Both the position numbers and the translations under genes were made by a program. This document shows, piece after piece, positions 1 to 7,796 of a stretch of DNA of 8,334 bases (position 1 is the stretch's first letter; the number at the start of each line of letters is the position of its first letter). The notes under the pieces were generated by a model. That model made no database searches, was not told the DNA's origin, and saw only the letters and a program-made list of their open reading frames with translations. The stretch is from NCBI GenBank assembly GCA_015658495.1, contig DQOT01000328.1:1-8334 (forward strand), in the 5' to 3' direction. This DNA is from Fidelibacterota bacterium (lineage in GTDB: Bacteria > Fidelibacterota > Marinisomatia > Marinisomatales > UBA1611).

Positions 1-1
1 C

Positions 2-1270
<1,269 letters not shown>

Positions 1271-1282
1271 ATATACTATTTT

Positions 1283-1378
1283 TTGTCATTCTGATTGAGA
1301 GTAGCGAAAGAAGAATCTCAAGATTAGGATGGGACTAATTCATTTGTTAGAATTATTTCACTCCGTTCAATATGACAA
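1283..1378. repeat. Imperfect inverted repeat element in convergent intergenic gap
   Basis: The left arm starts TTGTCATTCTGATTGAGAG and the right arm, read on the opposite strand, starts TTGTCATATTGAACGGAG. The terminal 7 bases are identical, and the similarity continues with small gaps through a GAA-containing stretch to about 25 bases on each side. Transcribed RNA could fold into one long hairpin. The sequence resembles a widely dispersed bacterial intergenic repeat family built on TGTCATTCTGAGCG-like ends and GAAGAATCT-like interiors; that link is from memory. It fills the gap between two convergent genes and could act as a bidirectional terminator or a 3' end stabiliser. Only this one copy is visible in the window. 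Confidence 0.6.
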
Positions 1379-1403
1379 CGTTTCATTTTTAGGATAAAGA
1401 AAC

Positions 1404-4376
1404 TTAAATCCCGCTGGATTCCTCTTCATCCATGATTTCTGGCTCCTCCAGTTCAGGCCGGAAAATCAGTCCTTTTCCCGTTGTTCCGTCCAATGTGGCC
1501 AAAAATGGCTGATCAAACCGATACCAATCTACAAATTTTCCAGACTGTACCAGATTGTCTTGCGAGAGCCAATCCATATCTAAAAGATCTTTTCTTCGCC
1601 GCGGGTCAATTGTGAAATAAGCCACATGAAGACTGGTGATATTTTGGAAAAAGTGACTTCCGAAAGATGGATCCACCGGCATATCTGTTCGTCCCACTTC
1701 AATAATGACTTTTGCCTGTGAAATCTGCTGCCACCTTACAGGAATTCCCAACCATGGATCGGCGGAGCCCCAACGCCCTGGACCCGAAAGAATATAATTT
1801 TCCTTCAAACCAAAATTTTGATTCATCTTGTCCACTTCTTTAGCAATGTCCGGCGTTTTTGCCGGATTAAAAGAATCGGGACGAACCACAATCAAATCGT
1901 GGATCTGATCGATTTTTCCATCTCCCAGCGTGACATGACTTTTGCAAAATACTCCCACATCTGTTGCAATGGTTTGAATCGATTTCAACCCGGTCAATAC
2001 CATGGGCTTGATCTGAAGTAAACAAAATTCCGGATTTTTATTCTTCTGCATATTGACGGCAAATTCAATTTCAATGGGACACCCCAGAGCCGTTTTTCCT
2101 AAGGATAACATCCGGTTGGCGATATCAGCGAGAGGAATCGTATTCCATTTCAAAATGGGCGCAAAAGAAACGATCCGCGTCCCCGATTTAGACAAAGAAT
2201 CACGGAGCGTATTGTCATCATTGGATATCACACTGCCAAGCCATTTTAAGGCGCCATCCTTCTCAGCATCCCGGAGTGAGAATGGGAAGAGATCTTCATT
2301 CGAATTATTTTTTATGGATTTAAGCGGTAAGCCATAAAATTTGTTTTGGGAATTTTGCTTTGTTGCTTTCATGGAGAAAAACTGGGGAAGGATTGATGGG
2401 TATTTTGGTGATATGCGCAGGCATTTTTCGCCGTCCACGATTGTCCTGCCAAACCCCAAAGCAAGATAGACCACACCTTCATCCCGTTTCATGTAAGAGA
2501 CCGGATAATAATTTATACTTTTTAGTACTCCACTGAATGTTGGATAAAACCGTTTACTTTCATAGGGCTGTCCCACCAATTCCTGAATAATGACAGCCAT
2601 TTTTTCTTCTTCGATCCGGTGGGCTGTATTGTCCAATAATGATTTGGCTTCTCCTTTGAAGGTGGATGCAAATACATACTTGATTGCCGTAATCAGCTTA
2701 ACCAAACGCTTTTTGGAAGATCGCGAATTATTAGGCAGCATTATGGTCTCATAAGCCCCGGCAAGGGGTTGATATTGAGAATCTTCCAAGAGGCTGGATG
2801 ACCGGACTGCCAAGGGATATTTATGATCTTGGATGAAATATTCCAACTTGAGCATGAGATCCATAGAAAGGCGTGCTTTTTTAAAAGCTCTTTCTACTTT
2901 TTTATTATCCGTGATCTTGAGCGCTTTCTCCCATAGATGATTATCTTTCATGAATTTGTCAAATTCATCGGTCCCGATCACCGCACAATGGGGAATCCGT
3001 ATGGTTACATTTTCAAATTCTTCCTTAATGCCTGATTGCTTGATCATAGATCGGGCAAATGCCAATCCCCGGGCTTTCCCGCCCAGGGAACCCCCGCAAA
3101 GTAGGAAAAAATCAGTTTTTTCTTTTTTGAATCGGGCCGATGTATAATCCAGTACCCGGGTATCCCCATCGTCTTTTTCAGACTGCATACATTCAAGCAA
3201 ATACGTTCTTAATAATTCACCTGAATCAAATTCATGGACATAAACGGGACGAAGTTTTGATGCCAGTTTAAATTCTGTCCTTGCTGCTAGCCAGTTAGAA
3301 AAATGGTGCTTACTTGCATGATACAGGAGAGACTCCACGGGAATTTCTTCAATCCCAATTCGGAATTCGTCTATGGTGGTTGCTCGCCTCACTTCCTTTT
3401 TATTGGATGTTCGGAAAATAAAATCTCCAAAACCAAAATTTTCAGTAATAAAGTTTCGAAGATCTGTTAAAAGCGTTTTGGACCCTTTATGCAAAAAAGT
3501 AGCATTCACTTCCTTCGCCATTTTCATATTTTCTTCATCCGTGGATTGAAGCATTATGGGTAAAGACGGATCAATTTTCCGAATCCATTTTGCGAATTTT
3601 AATCCAGCCTCGGGGTCTTTGATACCATTTTTTGGGAAACGAACATCCGAGATGACGCCAATCATATTATTCTTATATTTCTTTATAAATTTTTGGGCTG
3701 TTTCATAATTGGGTGTCAATAATATTTTCGGTCGGCCTCTCAAATGAAGAAGGCGTTGAGATTGACTTAAACTCCGATCCATCAGGTTTTTTGTTTGATA
3801 CATAATTTCACGGTAAATCAACGGTAGAAGCACAGAATACATACGGGGCGAATCTTCAATCAATAATATAGATCGGACGTCCCCTTTCCCAATATCCTGT
3901 TTGGCGTTTTTCCGGTCCTCCACGTATTTGATGATGGCAGGGAAAACGCTGGCATCGCCAGACCAGATAAATACACGATTGATGGATTTTGGGGTGATCG
4001 TGTCCGGGAGTTGTTTGAGTTCCGTTTCATCAAATACCAAAAGAATAACTGGTTTTTTGGGATATTGCTCTTTGATGGCTGTTCCAAGAGAAATTGGATC
4101 CTGGTCTTCGATCCGGAGCATAACGATCACAAGATCGAATTTCTTTTTGACCATTGTTGTTATGGCATCATGCCCTGTAGAAACATGGGTCACTCTTGGT
4201 GCATAATTGAAATTCATCCCAATGTATTCTGTCAGGATCTGCTCCGTGAGATGCCCATCCTCTTCCAGGATGAATGCATCATATGGACTTGCCACAAGTA
4301 AGATCTCGTGGATGCGGTGGGGCATGAGATCCTGGAAATCGATCTTGGATTTGTTTCCAACGAAAAAATCAGCCAT
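1404..4376 (-). CDS. Receiver-domain / PPDK-type ATP-grasp fusion protein, function unknown
   Basis: A 990-residue, probably cytoplasmic protein with no signal peptide or membrane segment. Residues 22-156 form a receiver-like domain whose expected phospho-Asp position is Met86. Residues 168-312 form a second receiver with a full set: Glu174/Asp175, Asp244, Thr279, Lys297. A helical linker (about 320-420) contains HHFSNWLAARTEF. Residues about 425-795 match the pyruvate-phosphate-dikinase / PEP-synthase ATP-grasp domain: LGGKARGLAF at 431-440, PLAVRSSSLLEDS at 521-533 with Arg525, LAGAYET at 538-544, IEIEFAVNM at 768-776 and LLQIKPM at 786-792. The swivel-domain TSHAAIVAR-type phosphohistidine motif and the PEP-binding barrel are absent. 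A separate C-terminal domain has SGPGRWGSADPWLG at 864-877 and GSHFFQNIT at 906-914. Databases may label such proteins PEP synthase, but the missing domains argue against that reaction. The start is the first ATG after an in-frame TAA; its Shine-Dalgarno site is weak. The gene is divergent from comF. Confidence 0.85.
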   Translation of the reverse strand: MADFFVGNKSKIDFQDLMPHRIHEILLVASPYDAFILEEDGHLTEQILTEYIGMNFNYAPRVTHVSTGHDAITTMVKKKFDLVIVMLRIEDQDPISLGTAIKEQYPKKPVILLVFDETELKQLPDTITPKSINRVFIWSGDASVFPAIIKYVEDRKNAKQDIGKGDVRSILLIEDSPRMYSVLLPLIYREIMYQTKNLMDRSLSQSQRLLHLRGRPKILLTPNYETAQKFIKKYKNNMIGVISDVRFPKNGIKDPEAGLKFAKWIRKIDPSLPIMLQSTDEENMKMAKEVNATFLHKGSKTLLTDLRNFITENFGFGDFIFRTSNKKEVRRATTIDEFRIGIEEIPVESLLYHASKHHFSNWLAARTEFKLASKLRPVYVHEFDSGELLRTYLLECMQSEKDDGDTRVLDYTSARFKKEKTDFFLLCGGSLGGKARGLAFARSMIKQSGIKEEFENVTIRIPHCAVIGTDEFDKFMKDNHLWEKALKITDNKKVERAFKKARLSMDLMLKLEYFIQDHKYPLAVRSSSLLEDSQYQPLAGAYETIMLPNNSRSSKKRLVKLITAIKYVFASTFKGEAKSLLDNTAHRIEEEKMAVIIQELVGQPYESKRFYPTFSGVLKSINYYPVSYMKRDEGVVYLALGFGRTIVDGEKCLRISPKYPSILPQFFSMKATKQNSQNKFYGLPLKSIKNNSNEDLFPFSLRDAEKDGALKWLGSVISNDDNTLRDSLSKSGTRIVSFAPILKWNTIPLADIANRMLSLGKTALGCPIEIEFAVNMQKNKNPEFCLLQIKPMVLTGLKSIQTIATDVGVFCKSHVTLGDGKIDQIHDLIVVRPDSFNPAKTPDIAKEVDKMNQNFGLKENYILSGPGRWGSADPWLGIPVRWQQISQAKVIIEVGRTDMPVDPSFGSHFFQNITSLHVAYFTIDPRRRKDLLDMDWLSQDNLVQSGKFVDWYRFDQPFLATLDGTTGKGLIFRPELEEPEIMDEEESSGI

Positions 4377-4469
4377 GGGTGAAATTACCGACCCTTATGA
4401 GAAAAAGGAATATCCAACCAATCAATCTTGGAATGTTTTTAAGAATCTCACTAATTTCAATAATTGAAT
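4377..4469. promoter_or_regulatory. Divergent intergenic region, presumed to hold both promoters
   Basis: These 93 bases separate the minus-strand dikinase-like gene from the plus-strand operon, so promoters for both should lie here or extend into the coding ends. On the plus strand the only fair -10 match is AATAAT at 4459-4464, which would put the transcript start almost on the comF ATG at 4470. A TTGGAA at 4428-4433 has poor sequence at the usual spacing downstream of it. On the minus strand no convincing pair was found. Neither start has a clear Shine-Dalgarno site. The location is inferred from gene orientation and not from strong motifs. Confidence 0.4.
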
Positions 4470-5189
4470 ATGGCTATTTTGACAAATAATCCAGCCCTGG
4501 CTTCTGTGGGGAATGCATTTATAAGTTTATTTTTTCCAAATCAGTGTTTGGTCTGCAAAGGGGGAGATTTTCATTCATCGGATCCCATTTGTCCTGATTG
4601 TCTCCAACAGATGAACCCACACCCAATAGAGAATCGGGTAAAAGAATTAACGGTGAATAATGGGATTGATATGGCACTTGCGGGTTGGGATTTTGGCGAT
4701 GAATTGAGAACGGCCGTTCATTCATTGAAGTATGAAGAGCGGGCAAGAATTGGTTCTTTCCTGGGCAAAGTATTGGGTGAGCGTTTACATTTAAAAACTA
4801 TTCAGGAATTGGACTATCTGATCCCGGTGCCGCTCCATCCTGTCAAGTTCCGGGATAGAGGCTTTAACCAGGCCGAGTGGATCGCGATTGGGGTAGGGAA
4901 AGCCACACAAAAACCAGTCCAAACAGGATTAATGAAAAGAATGAAATACACCATTTCGCAAACGACGCTTAACAGGGAAGAACGATTAAATAATATGAAA
5001 CAAGCCTTCCGGATCACGAAAGATGTTACCGATAAAAAAATCGGAATCGTGGATGACGTATTGACCACAGGATCCACCATCTCATCCATGGCATCTGTGT
5101 TAAAAGATGCCGGCGCAAGAACAATCGTTGCACTTACAGTGGCAACACCATTGGAGAAGACAGATGATACGCACGCTGAAAGCGTTTGA
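4470..5189 (+). CDS. comF: ComF family phosphoribosyltransferase-like protein
   Basis: A 239-residue protein of the ComF/GntX family, cytoplasmic, linked in studied bacteria to uptake or use of external DNA; the exact reaction is not settled. Near the N-terminus two Cys pairs (Cys26, Cys29, Cys41, Cys44) form a probable zinc ribbon. The phosphoribosyltransferase half has PVPLHPVKFRDRGFNQAE at 119-136, the family block QTTLNREERLNNMKQAF at 164-180, and the PRPP-binding loop VDDVLTTGST at 194-203. Length is normal for the family. The ATG at 4470 is chosen; a TTG two codons upstream (4464) is possible, and neither has a Shine-Dalgarno site. This is the first gene of the operon with pgk, tpiA and secG, and its last 26 bases overlap pgk. 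The position ahead of glycolytic genes does not itself suggest competence. Confidence 0.9.
   Translation: MAILTNNPALASVGNAFISLFFPNQCLVCKGGDFHSSDPICPDCLQQMNPHPIENRVKELTVNNGIDMALAGWDFGDELRTAVHSLKYEERARIGSFLGKVLGERLHLKTIQELDYLIPVPLHPVKFRDRGFNQAEWIAIGVGKATQKPVQTGLMKRMKYTISQTTLNREERLNNMKQAFRITKDVTDKKIGIVDDVLTTGSTISSMASVLKDAGARTIVALTVATPLEKTDDTHAESV
5153..5156 (+). promoter_or_regulatory. Shine-Dalgarno site that fixes the pgk start
   Basis: GGAG lies inside the end of comF, 7 bases before the ATG at 5164. It favours 5164 over the in-frame ATG at 5107, which would add 19 residues unlike any Pgk N-terminus. Its position within comF suggests translational coupling. Confidence 0.75.
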
Positions 5190-6351
5190 TTTAAAAGGGA
5201 AAAATATACTCATGCGTGTGGATTTTAATGTGCCATTAGATGGAGAAAGGGTCACCAATAATTTTCGAATTAAGGCGGTTTTACCCACGATCAATACATG
5301 CCTGGATGCAGGAGCAGCCGTTGTGCTCATGTCGCATTTGGGTCGTCCGGGCGGAGAAGTGGATCCTTCATTAAGTTTGATTCCTGTGGGTGAAGAATTG
5401 GCGGGGCTTATGGAAATGCCCATCAAATTCTCCGAAGATTGTGTGTCTAATGATGCAATTGATACATCCATCAGCCTGAAAACCAGAGAAATTCATTTAT
5501 TGGAAAACCTTCGTTTTCATAAAGGTGAAGAATCCAATGACCGTTCCTTTGCGTCACGGTTAGCACGTCATGGACAAATTTATATCAATGATGCGTTTGG
5601 GACAGCCCATCGGACTCATGCATCGAATGTGGGTGTGGCGTCCTATTTTAAACATGCCGGCATTGGATGGCTTATGGATAAAGAGATCAATTTCCTGGAC
5701 CGTTTCATGCAAAAACCAAATCGGCCGCTTACATTGATCCTGGGAGGTGCAAAGATCGACAGTAAACTGGGGCTCATTGATCGGTTCATGGAAAAAACTG
5801 ACAACATTATCATTGGAGGCGGGATGGCATTCACTTTCCTGAAAGCCCGCGGAAAAGAAGTGGGCGGTTCCCTCGTGGATGAGACCATGATCACAACAGC
5901 AAAAAATATTTTAAATCGAGCCCGAACCCGTAGTGTGCGACTTCATTTACCTGAAGATGTGATCTGTGGGAAATCCTTGAGTGATCCAGAGCCAAAAGGT
6001 CCTTTTCAGATCAATGATATTCCAAAGGATCTCATGGGATTGGATATCGGCCCGGAAACCATCACGAAATTCAATAGCATTTTAAGTCAGTCAAAAACGG
6101 TGGTTTGGAACGGCCCCATGGGTGTATTTGAAGTAAAAGGGTACAGCAGGGGAACCCGGGACATTGGTATCCATTTAGCCAATTGTGTAGAAAATGGACA
6201 AAAAGTAATTGTGGGTGGTGGTGATACGTCTGCCGCCACAGAAAAATATGGATTAAGTAAACTGATGACCCATGTTTCAACGGGCGGTGGTTCGTCGTTA
6301 GCATTATTGAGTGGTAACCGCTTACCCGCCATGAAAGCCTTGGAGGTTTAA
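5164..6351 (+). CDS. pgk: Phosphoglycerate kinase
   Basis: Transfers phosphate between 1,3-bisphosphoglycerate and ADP, giving 3-phosphoglycerate and ATP in glycolysis and the reverse in gluconeogenesis; cytoplasmic monomer. The 395-residue length is typical of bacterial Pgk. The substrate-binding N-domain carries RVDFNVPL at 18-25, SHLGRPGG at 57-64, LLENLRFHKGEE at 112-123 and YINDAFGTAHRTHAS at 140-154. The nucleotide-binding C-domain has LGGAKIDSKLGLI at 193-205, IIGGGMAFTFLKARG at 216-230, VWNGPMGVFE at 314-323, GGGDTSAA at 351-358 and STGGGSS at 372-378. All key segments are present and no frameshift is seen. The start overlaps the comF end by 26 bases, and tpiA begins one base after the stop, so these genes are very likely co-transcribed. 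No gap (GAPDH) gene lies beside it in this window. Confidence 0.98.
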   Translation: MIRTLKAFDLKGKNILMRVDFNVPLDGERVTNNFRIKAVLPTINTCLDAGAAVVLMSHLGRPGGEVDPSLSLIPVGEELAGLMEMPIKFSEDCVSNDAIDTSISLKTREIHLLENLRFHKGEESNDRSFASRLARHGQIYINDAFGTAHRTHASNVGVASYFKHAGIGWLMDKEINFLDRFMQKPNRPLTLILGGAKIDSKLGLIDRFMEKTDNIIIGGGMAFTFLKARGKEVGGSLVDETMITTAKNILNRARTRSVRLHLPEDVICGKSLSDPEPKGPFQINDIPKDLMGLDIGPETITKFNSILSQSKTVVWNGPMGVFEVKGYSRGTRDIGIHLANCVENGQKVIVGGGDTSAATEKYGLSKLMTHVSTGGGSSLALLSGNRLPAMKALEV

Positions 6352-6352
6352 G

Positions 6353-7111
6353 ATGAATTTGAGACCGATTGTTGCTGGAAACTGGAAGATGCACAAAACT
6401 CCAACGGAAGGGGCATCTTTCGTCGAAACAACCGTAAATTTGCTTTTGGATATCCAACACGTTTCCGTTATTTTCGCCCCGCCTTTTACGGGGCTTTTTG
6501 ACATGGATGTGCCCCCGCCGTTCTATTCTGCAGCACAAAACTGCCATTGGGAAGAAAAGGGTGCCTTTACCGGCGAAATTTCTGTCTCAATGATCCAGGA
6601 ATGCGGAGCAGAGTTTGTGATTCTTGGTCACTCAGAACGTCGCCATGTTTTTGGCGAATCGGATGACTGGATCAATCGCAAAGTGAAAGCCGTTTTGGCT
6701 GGTGATTTAAAACCGATCTTATGTGTGGGTGAAACACTGGATCAACGGGAAGCAGGTCAAACAGAATTGGTTTTGAAAAGTCAGTTAGAACAGGGACTGG
6801 CAAGCATGGACTCACTAAAGGAAATTGTTATCGCCTATGAGCCGGTCTGGGCCATCGGAACTGGTGTGACTGCAAATAATGAGCAGGTAGAATTAGCTCA
6901 CACATCGGTTAGAAAAATTTTGAAAGAATTGTATCCTGAATCGTATAATATTCACGTCCTATACGGCGGATCCGTAAAACCCGGAAATGCGGAAGAATTG
7001 ATCCAAGTTCCCGGTGTGAATGGATTTTTAATAGGCGGTGCAAGTTTAGATGTTGAATCTTTCACATCCATAACCCGAACGGTAGAAACCGTTCAAATGA
7101 GGACATTATGA
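6353..7111 (+). CDS. tpiA: Triosephosphate isomerase
   Basis: Interconverts dihydroxyacetone phosphate and glyceraldehyde 3-phosphate; cytoplasmic (beta/alpha)8 barrel, usually a dimer. The 252-residue length is normal. Catalytic residues are all visible: Asn10 and Lys12 in VAGNWKMHKT, His93 in ILGHSERR (90-97), and the general base Glu163 in AYEPVWAIGTG (161-171), which also holds flexible loop 6. Phosphate-binding YGGSVKP (204-210) and LIGGASL (226-232) are intact, as is CVGETLDQREAG (124-135). A strong GGAGG at 6342-6346, within the end of pgk, sits 6 bases ahead of the ATG. The stop overlaps the secG start in an ATGA (7108-7111). The pairing with pgk joins two connected steps of central carbon metabolism. 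Confidence 0.98.
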   Translation: MNLRPIVAGNWKMHKTPTEGASFVETTVNLLLDIQHVSVIFAPPFTGLFDMDVPPPFYSAAQNCHWEEKGAFTGEISVSMIQECGAEFVILGHSERRHVFGESDDWINRKVKAVLAGDLKPILCVGETLDQREAGQTELVLKSQLEQGLASMDSLKEIVIAYEPVWAIGTGVTANNEQVELAHTSVRKILKELYPESYNIHVLYGGSVKPGNAEELIQVPGVNGFLIGGASLDVESFTSITRTVETVQMRTL

Positions 7112-7455
7112 CAGGATTTTTAATCGTAATACACACAATCGTTAGCTTTTTGCTGATCTCAGTTGTCTTGATGCAGGCCAGCCAGGGTGGTGGCTTATCG
7201 GGTACTTTTGGCGGGAGTGCAGCCAGTTCTGTTTTGGGTGGACAAAATGCTGGGAATGTTTTGAGTCGAATCACAACATGGCTCGCAACTTTATTTCTTT
7301 CCCTCGCTGTCATTATCAGCATGTTAAGCGGACCTTCCGCGAATACGCCATCATCCATTGTGAAACAGGCTGCGGAAGAGCGTCCGGTTGTACCTGCAAC
7401 GGACCCAATTCAACCCACCCGTGATGCCATACTGGATCTGGGCAGCGACCAATAA
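7108..7455 (+). CDS. secG: Preprotein translocase subunit SecG
   Basis: A small inner-membrane subunit of the SecYEG channel that assists SecA-driven protein export. The 115 residues show two hydrophobic segments, about 4-23 and 53-74. Between them is the Gly/Ser-rich loop, with LMQASQGGGLSGTFGG at 21-36 and SVLGG at 41-45, typical of SecG. The C-terminal tail (about 75-115) is hydrophilic, rich in Pro, Ala and acidic residues, and not conserved in the family. The start is supported by GAGG at 7099-7102, 5 bases ahead, and by the ATGA overlap with tpiA. It is the last protein gene of the operon and lies just upstream of tRNA-Leu, an arrangement known in several distant bacteria. Confidence 0.95.
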   Translation: MTGFLIVIHTIVSFLLISVVLMQASQGGGLSGTFGGSAASSVLGGQNAGNVLSRITTWLATLFLSLAVIISMLSGPSANTPSSIVKQAAEERPVVPATDPIQPTRDAILDLGSDQ

Positions 7456-7479
7456 TTTTTCAAAGTGCTGGAATAGCCC

Positions 7480-7529
7480 GCCGGACCATTTTCTTTTGGT
7501 CAGGCCCGTCTTTCGAAATCCGAAGGATG
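7480..7529 (+). terminator. Two adjacent stem-loops after secG, possible terminator or processing site
   Basis: The first hairpin pairs GCC (7480-7482) and GACCA (7484-7488) with TGGTC (7497-7501) and GGC (7503-7505), around one G-A mismatch and an 8-base loop. The second pairs 7507-7515 with 7521-7529, 9 pairs including two G-U, around a 5-base loop. Neither is followed by a T run, so a classical intrinsic terminator is not supported. They may stabilise the operon mRNA end or mark RNA processing before the tRNA. The function is inferred from position only. Confidence 0.35.
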
Positions 7530-7546
7530 TAGATGAAGTAGACAAG

Positions 7547-7574
7547 CTGACAGGAATAAAATTATTCATAGAAT
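7547..7574 (+). promoter_or_regulatory. Candidate sigma70-type promoter for tRNA-Leu
   Basis: CTGACA (7547-7552) and TAGAAT (7569-7574) each match five of six consensus bases and are 16 bases apart. The expected transcript start is near 7581, giving a leader of about 12 bases before the tRNA. A perfect TATAAT at 7583-7588 is too close to the tRNA 5' end to serve it. The region is AT-rich, so chance matches are likely, and the tRNA could also be read through from secG. Confidence 0.4.
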
Positions 7575-7592
7575 TATAAAAATATAATCAAT

Positions 7593-7676
7593 GCCGAAGT
7601 GGTGGAATTGGTAGACACGCATGCTTGAGGGGCATGTGGCCTTATGGCTGTGGGGGTTCGAGTCCCCCCTTCGGTA
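7593..7676 (+). tRNA. tRNA-Leu(GAG)
   Basis: An 84-base class II tRNA. The acceptor stem is GCCGAAG (7593-7599) with CTTCGGT (7669-7675), including a G-U end pair, and the discriminator is A7676. The anticodon stem CATGC/GCATG (7620-7624, 7632-7636) encloses loop TTGAGGG with anticodon GAG at 7627-7629, which reads CUC and CUU Leu codons. A long variable arm with a GGCC/GGCT stem and a T arm with GGGGG/CCCCC around TTCGAGT confirm the Leu class. The genome continues CTCA, so CCA is not encoded and must be added by CCA-adding enzyme. The sequence is close to E. coli leuU, which also carries GAG and also follows secG. Confidence 0.97.
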
Positions 7677-7696
7677 CTCATCTTCATTTCATTACG

Positions 7697-7795
7697 ATGA
7701 GAAAGCTCAATGTTAAAGTTGTTCTTTTTTATTTTCTTCACGGTTGCCCAAATCGTTCCATCGGTTTAGATTCCCCGACTTTACAACCCCATTGA
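7697..7795 (+). CDS. Possible 32-residue leader ORF upstream of exported protein
   Basis: An ATG-started frame reading MRKLNVKVVLFYFLHGC, then a short polar tail, ends one base before the start of the next gene at 7797. It has a basic start and a hydrophobic run, followed by a Cys that only loosely resembles a lipobox (His at -2 is atypical). No Shine-Dalgarno site is clear. The tight stop-start spacing could couple translation, but the ORF is short enough to be chance. A second short ORF, 7710-7769, overlaps it in the frame of the downstream gene and is equally uncertain. Confidence 0.2.
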   Translation: MRKLNVKVVLFYFLHGCPNRSIGLDSPTLQPH

Positions 7796-7796
7796 G

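Noticed and set aside
4441..4450. AAGAATCTCA shared exactly with 1311-1320 inside the inverted repeat, as a second partial copy
   Set aside because: Ten bases of match with no TTGTCAT ends or flanking similarity is too little to call a repeat copy.
5107..5163. Longer pgk starting at ATG 5107
   Set aside because: The added 19 residues are comF sequence in another frame and unlike Pgk N-termini; GGAG at 5153-5156 supports the ATG at 5164.
7388..7579. 63-residue plus-strand ORF spanning the secG end and the gap before the tRNA
   Set aside because: It overlaps the conserved operon gene secG in another frame, lacks a ribosome site, and matches no family I recognise; the stem-loops explain part of the sequence.
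7583..7588. Perfect TATAAT as the tRNA promoter -10 box
   Set aside because: It would place the transcript start at about 7595, inside the mature tRNA; TAGAAT at 7569-7574 is better placed.
7677..7701. CTCATC/GATGAG hairpin directly after the tRNA as an intrinsic terminator
   Set aside because: The stem is only 6 pairs with a 13-base loop, and the following bases are AAAGCTC, with no immediate T run.
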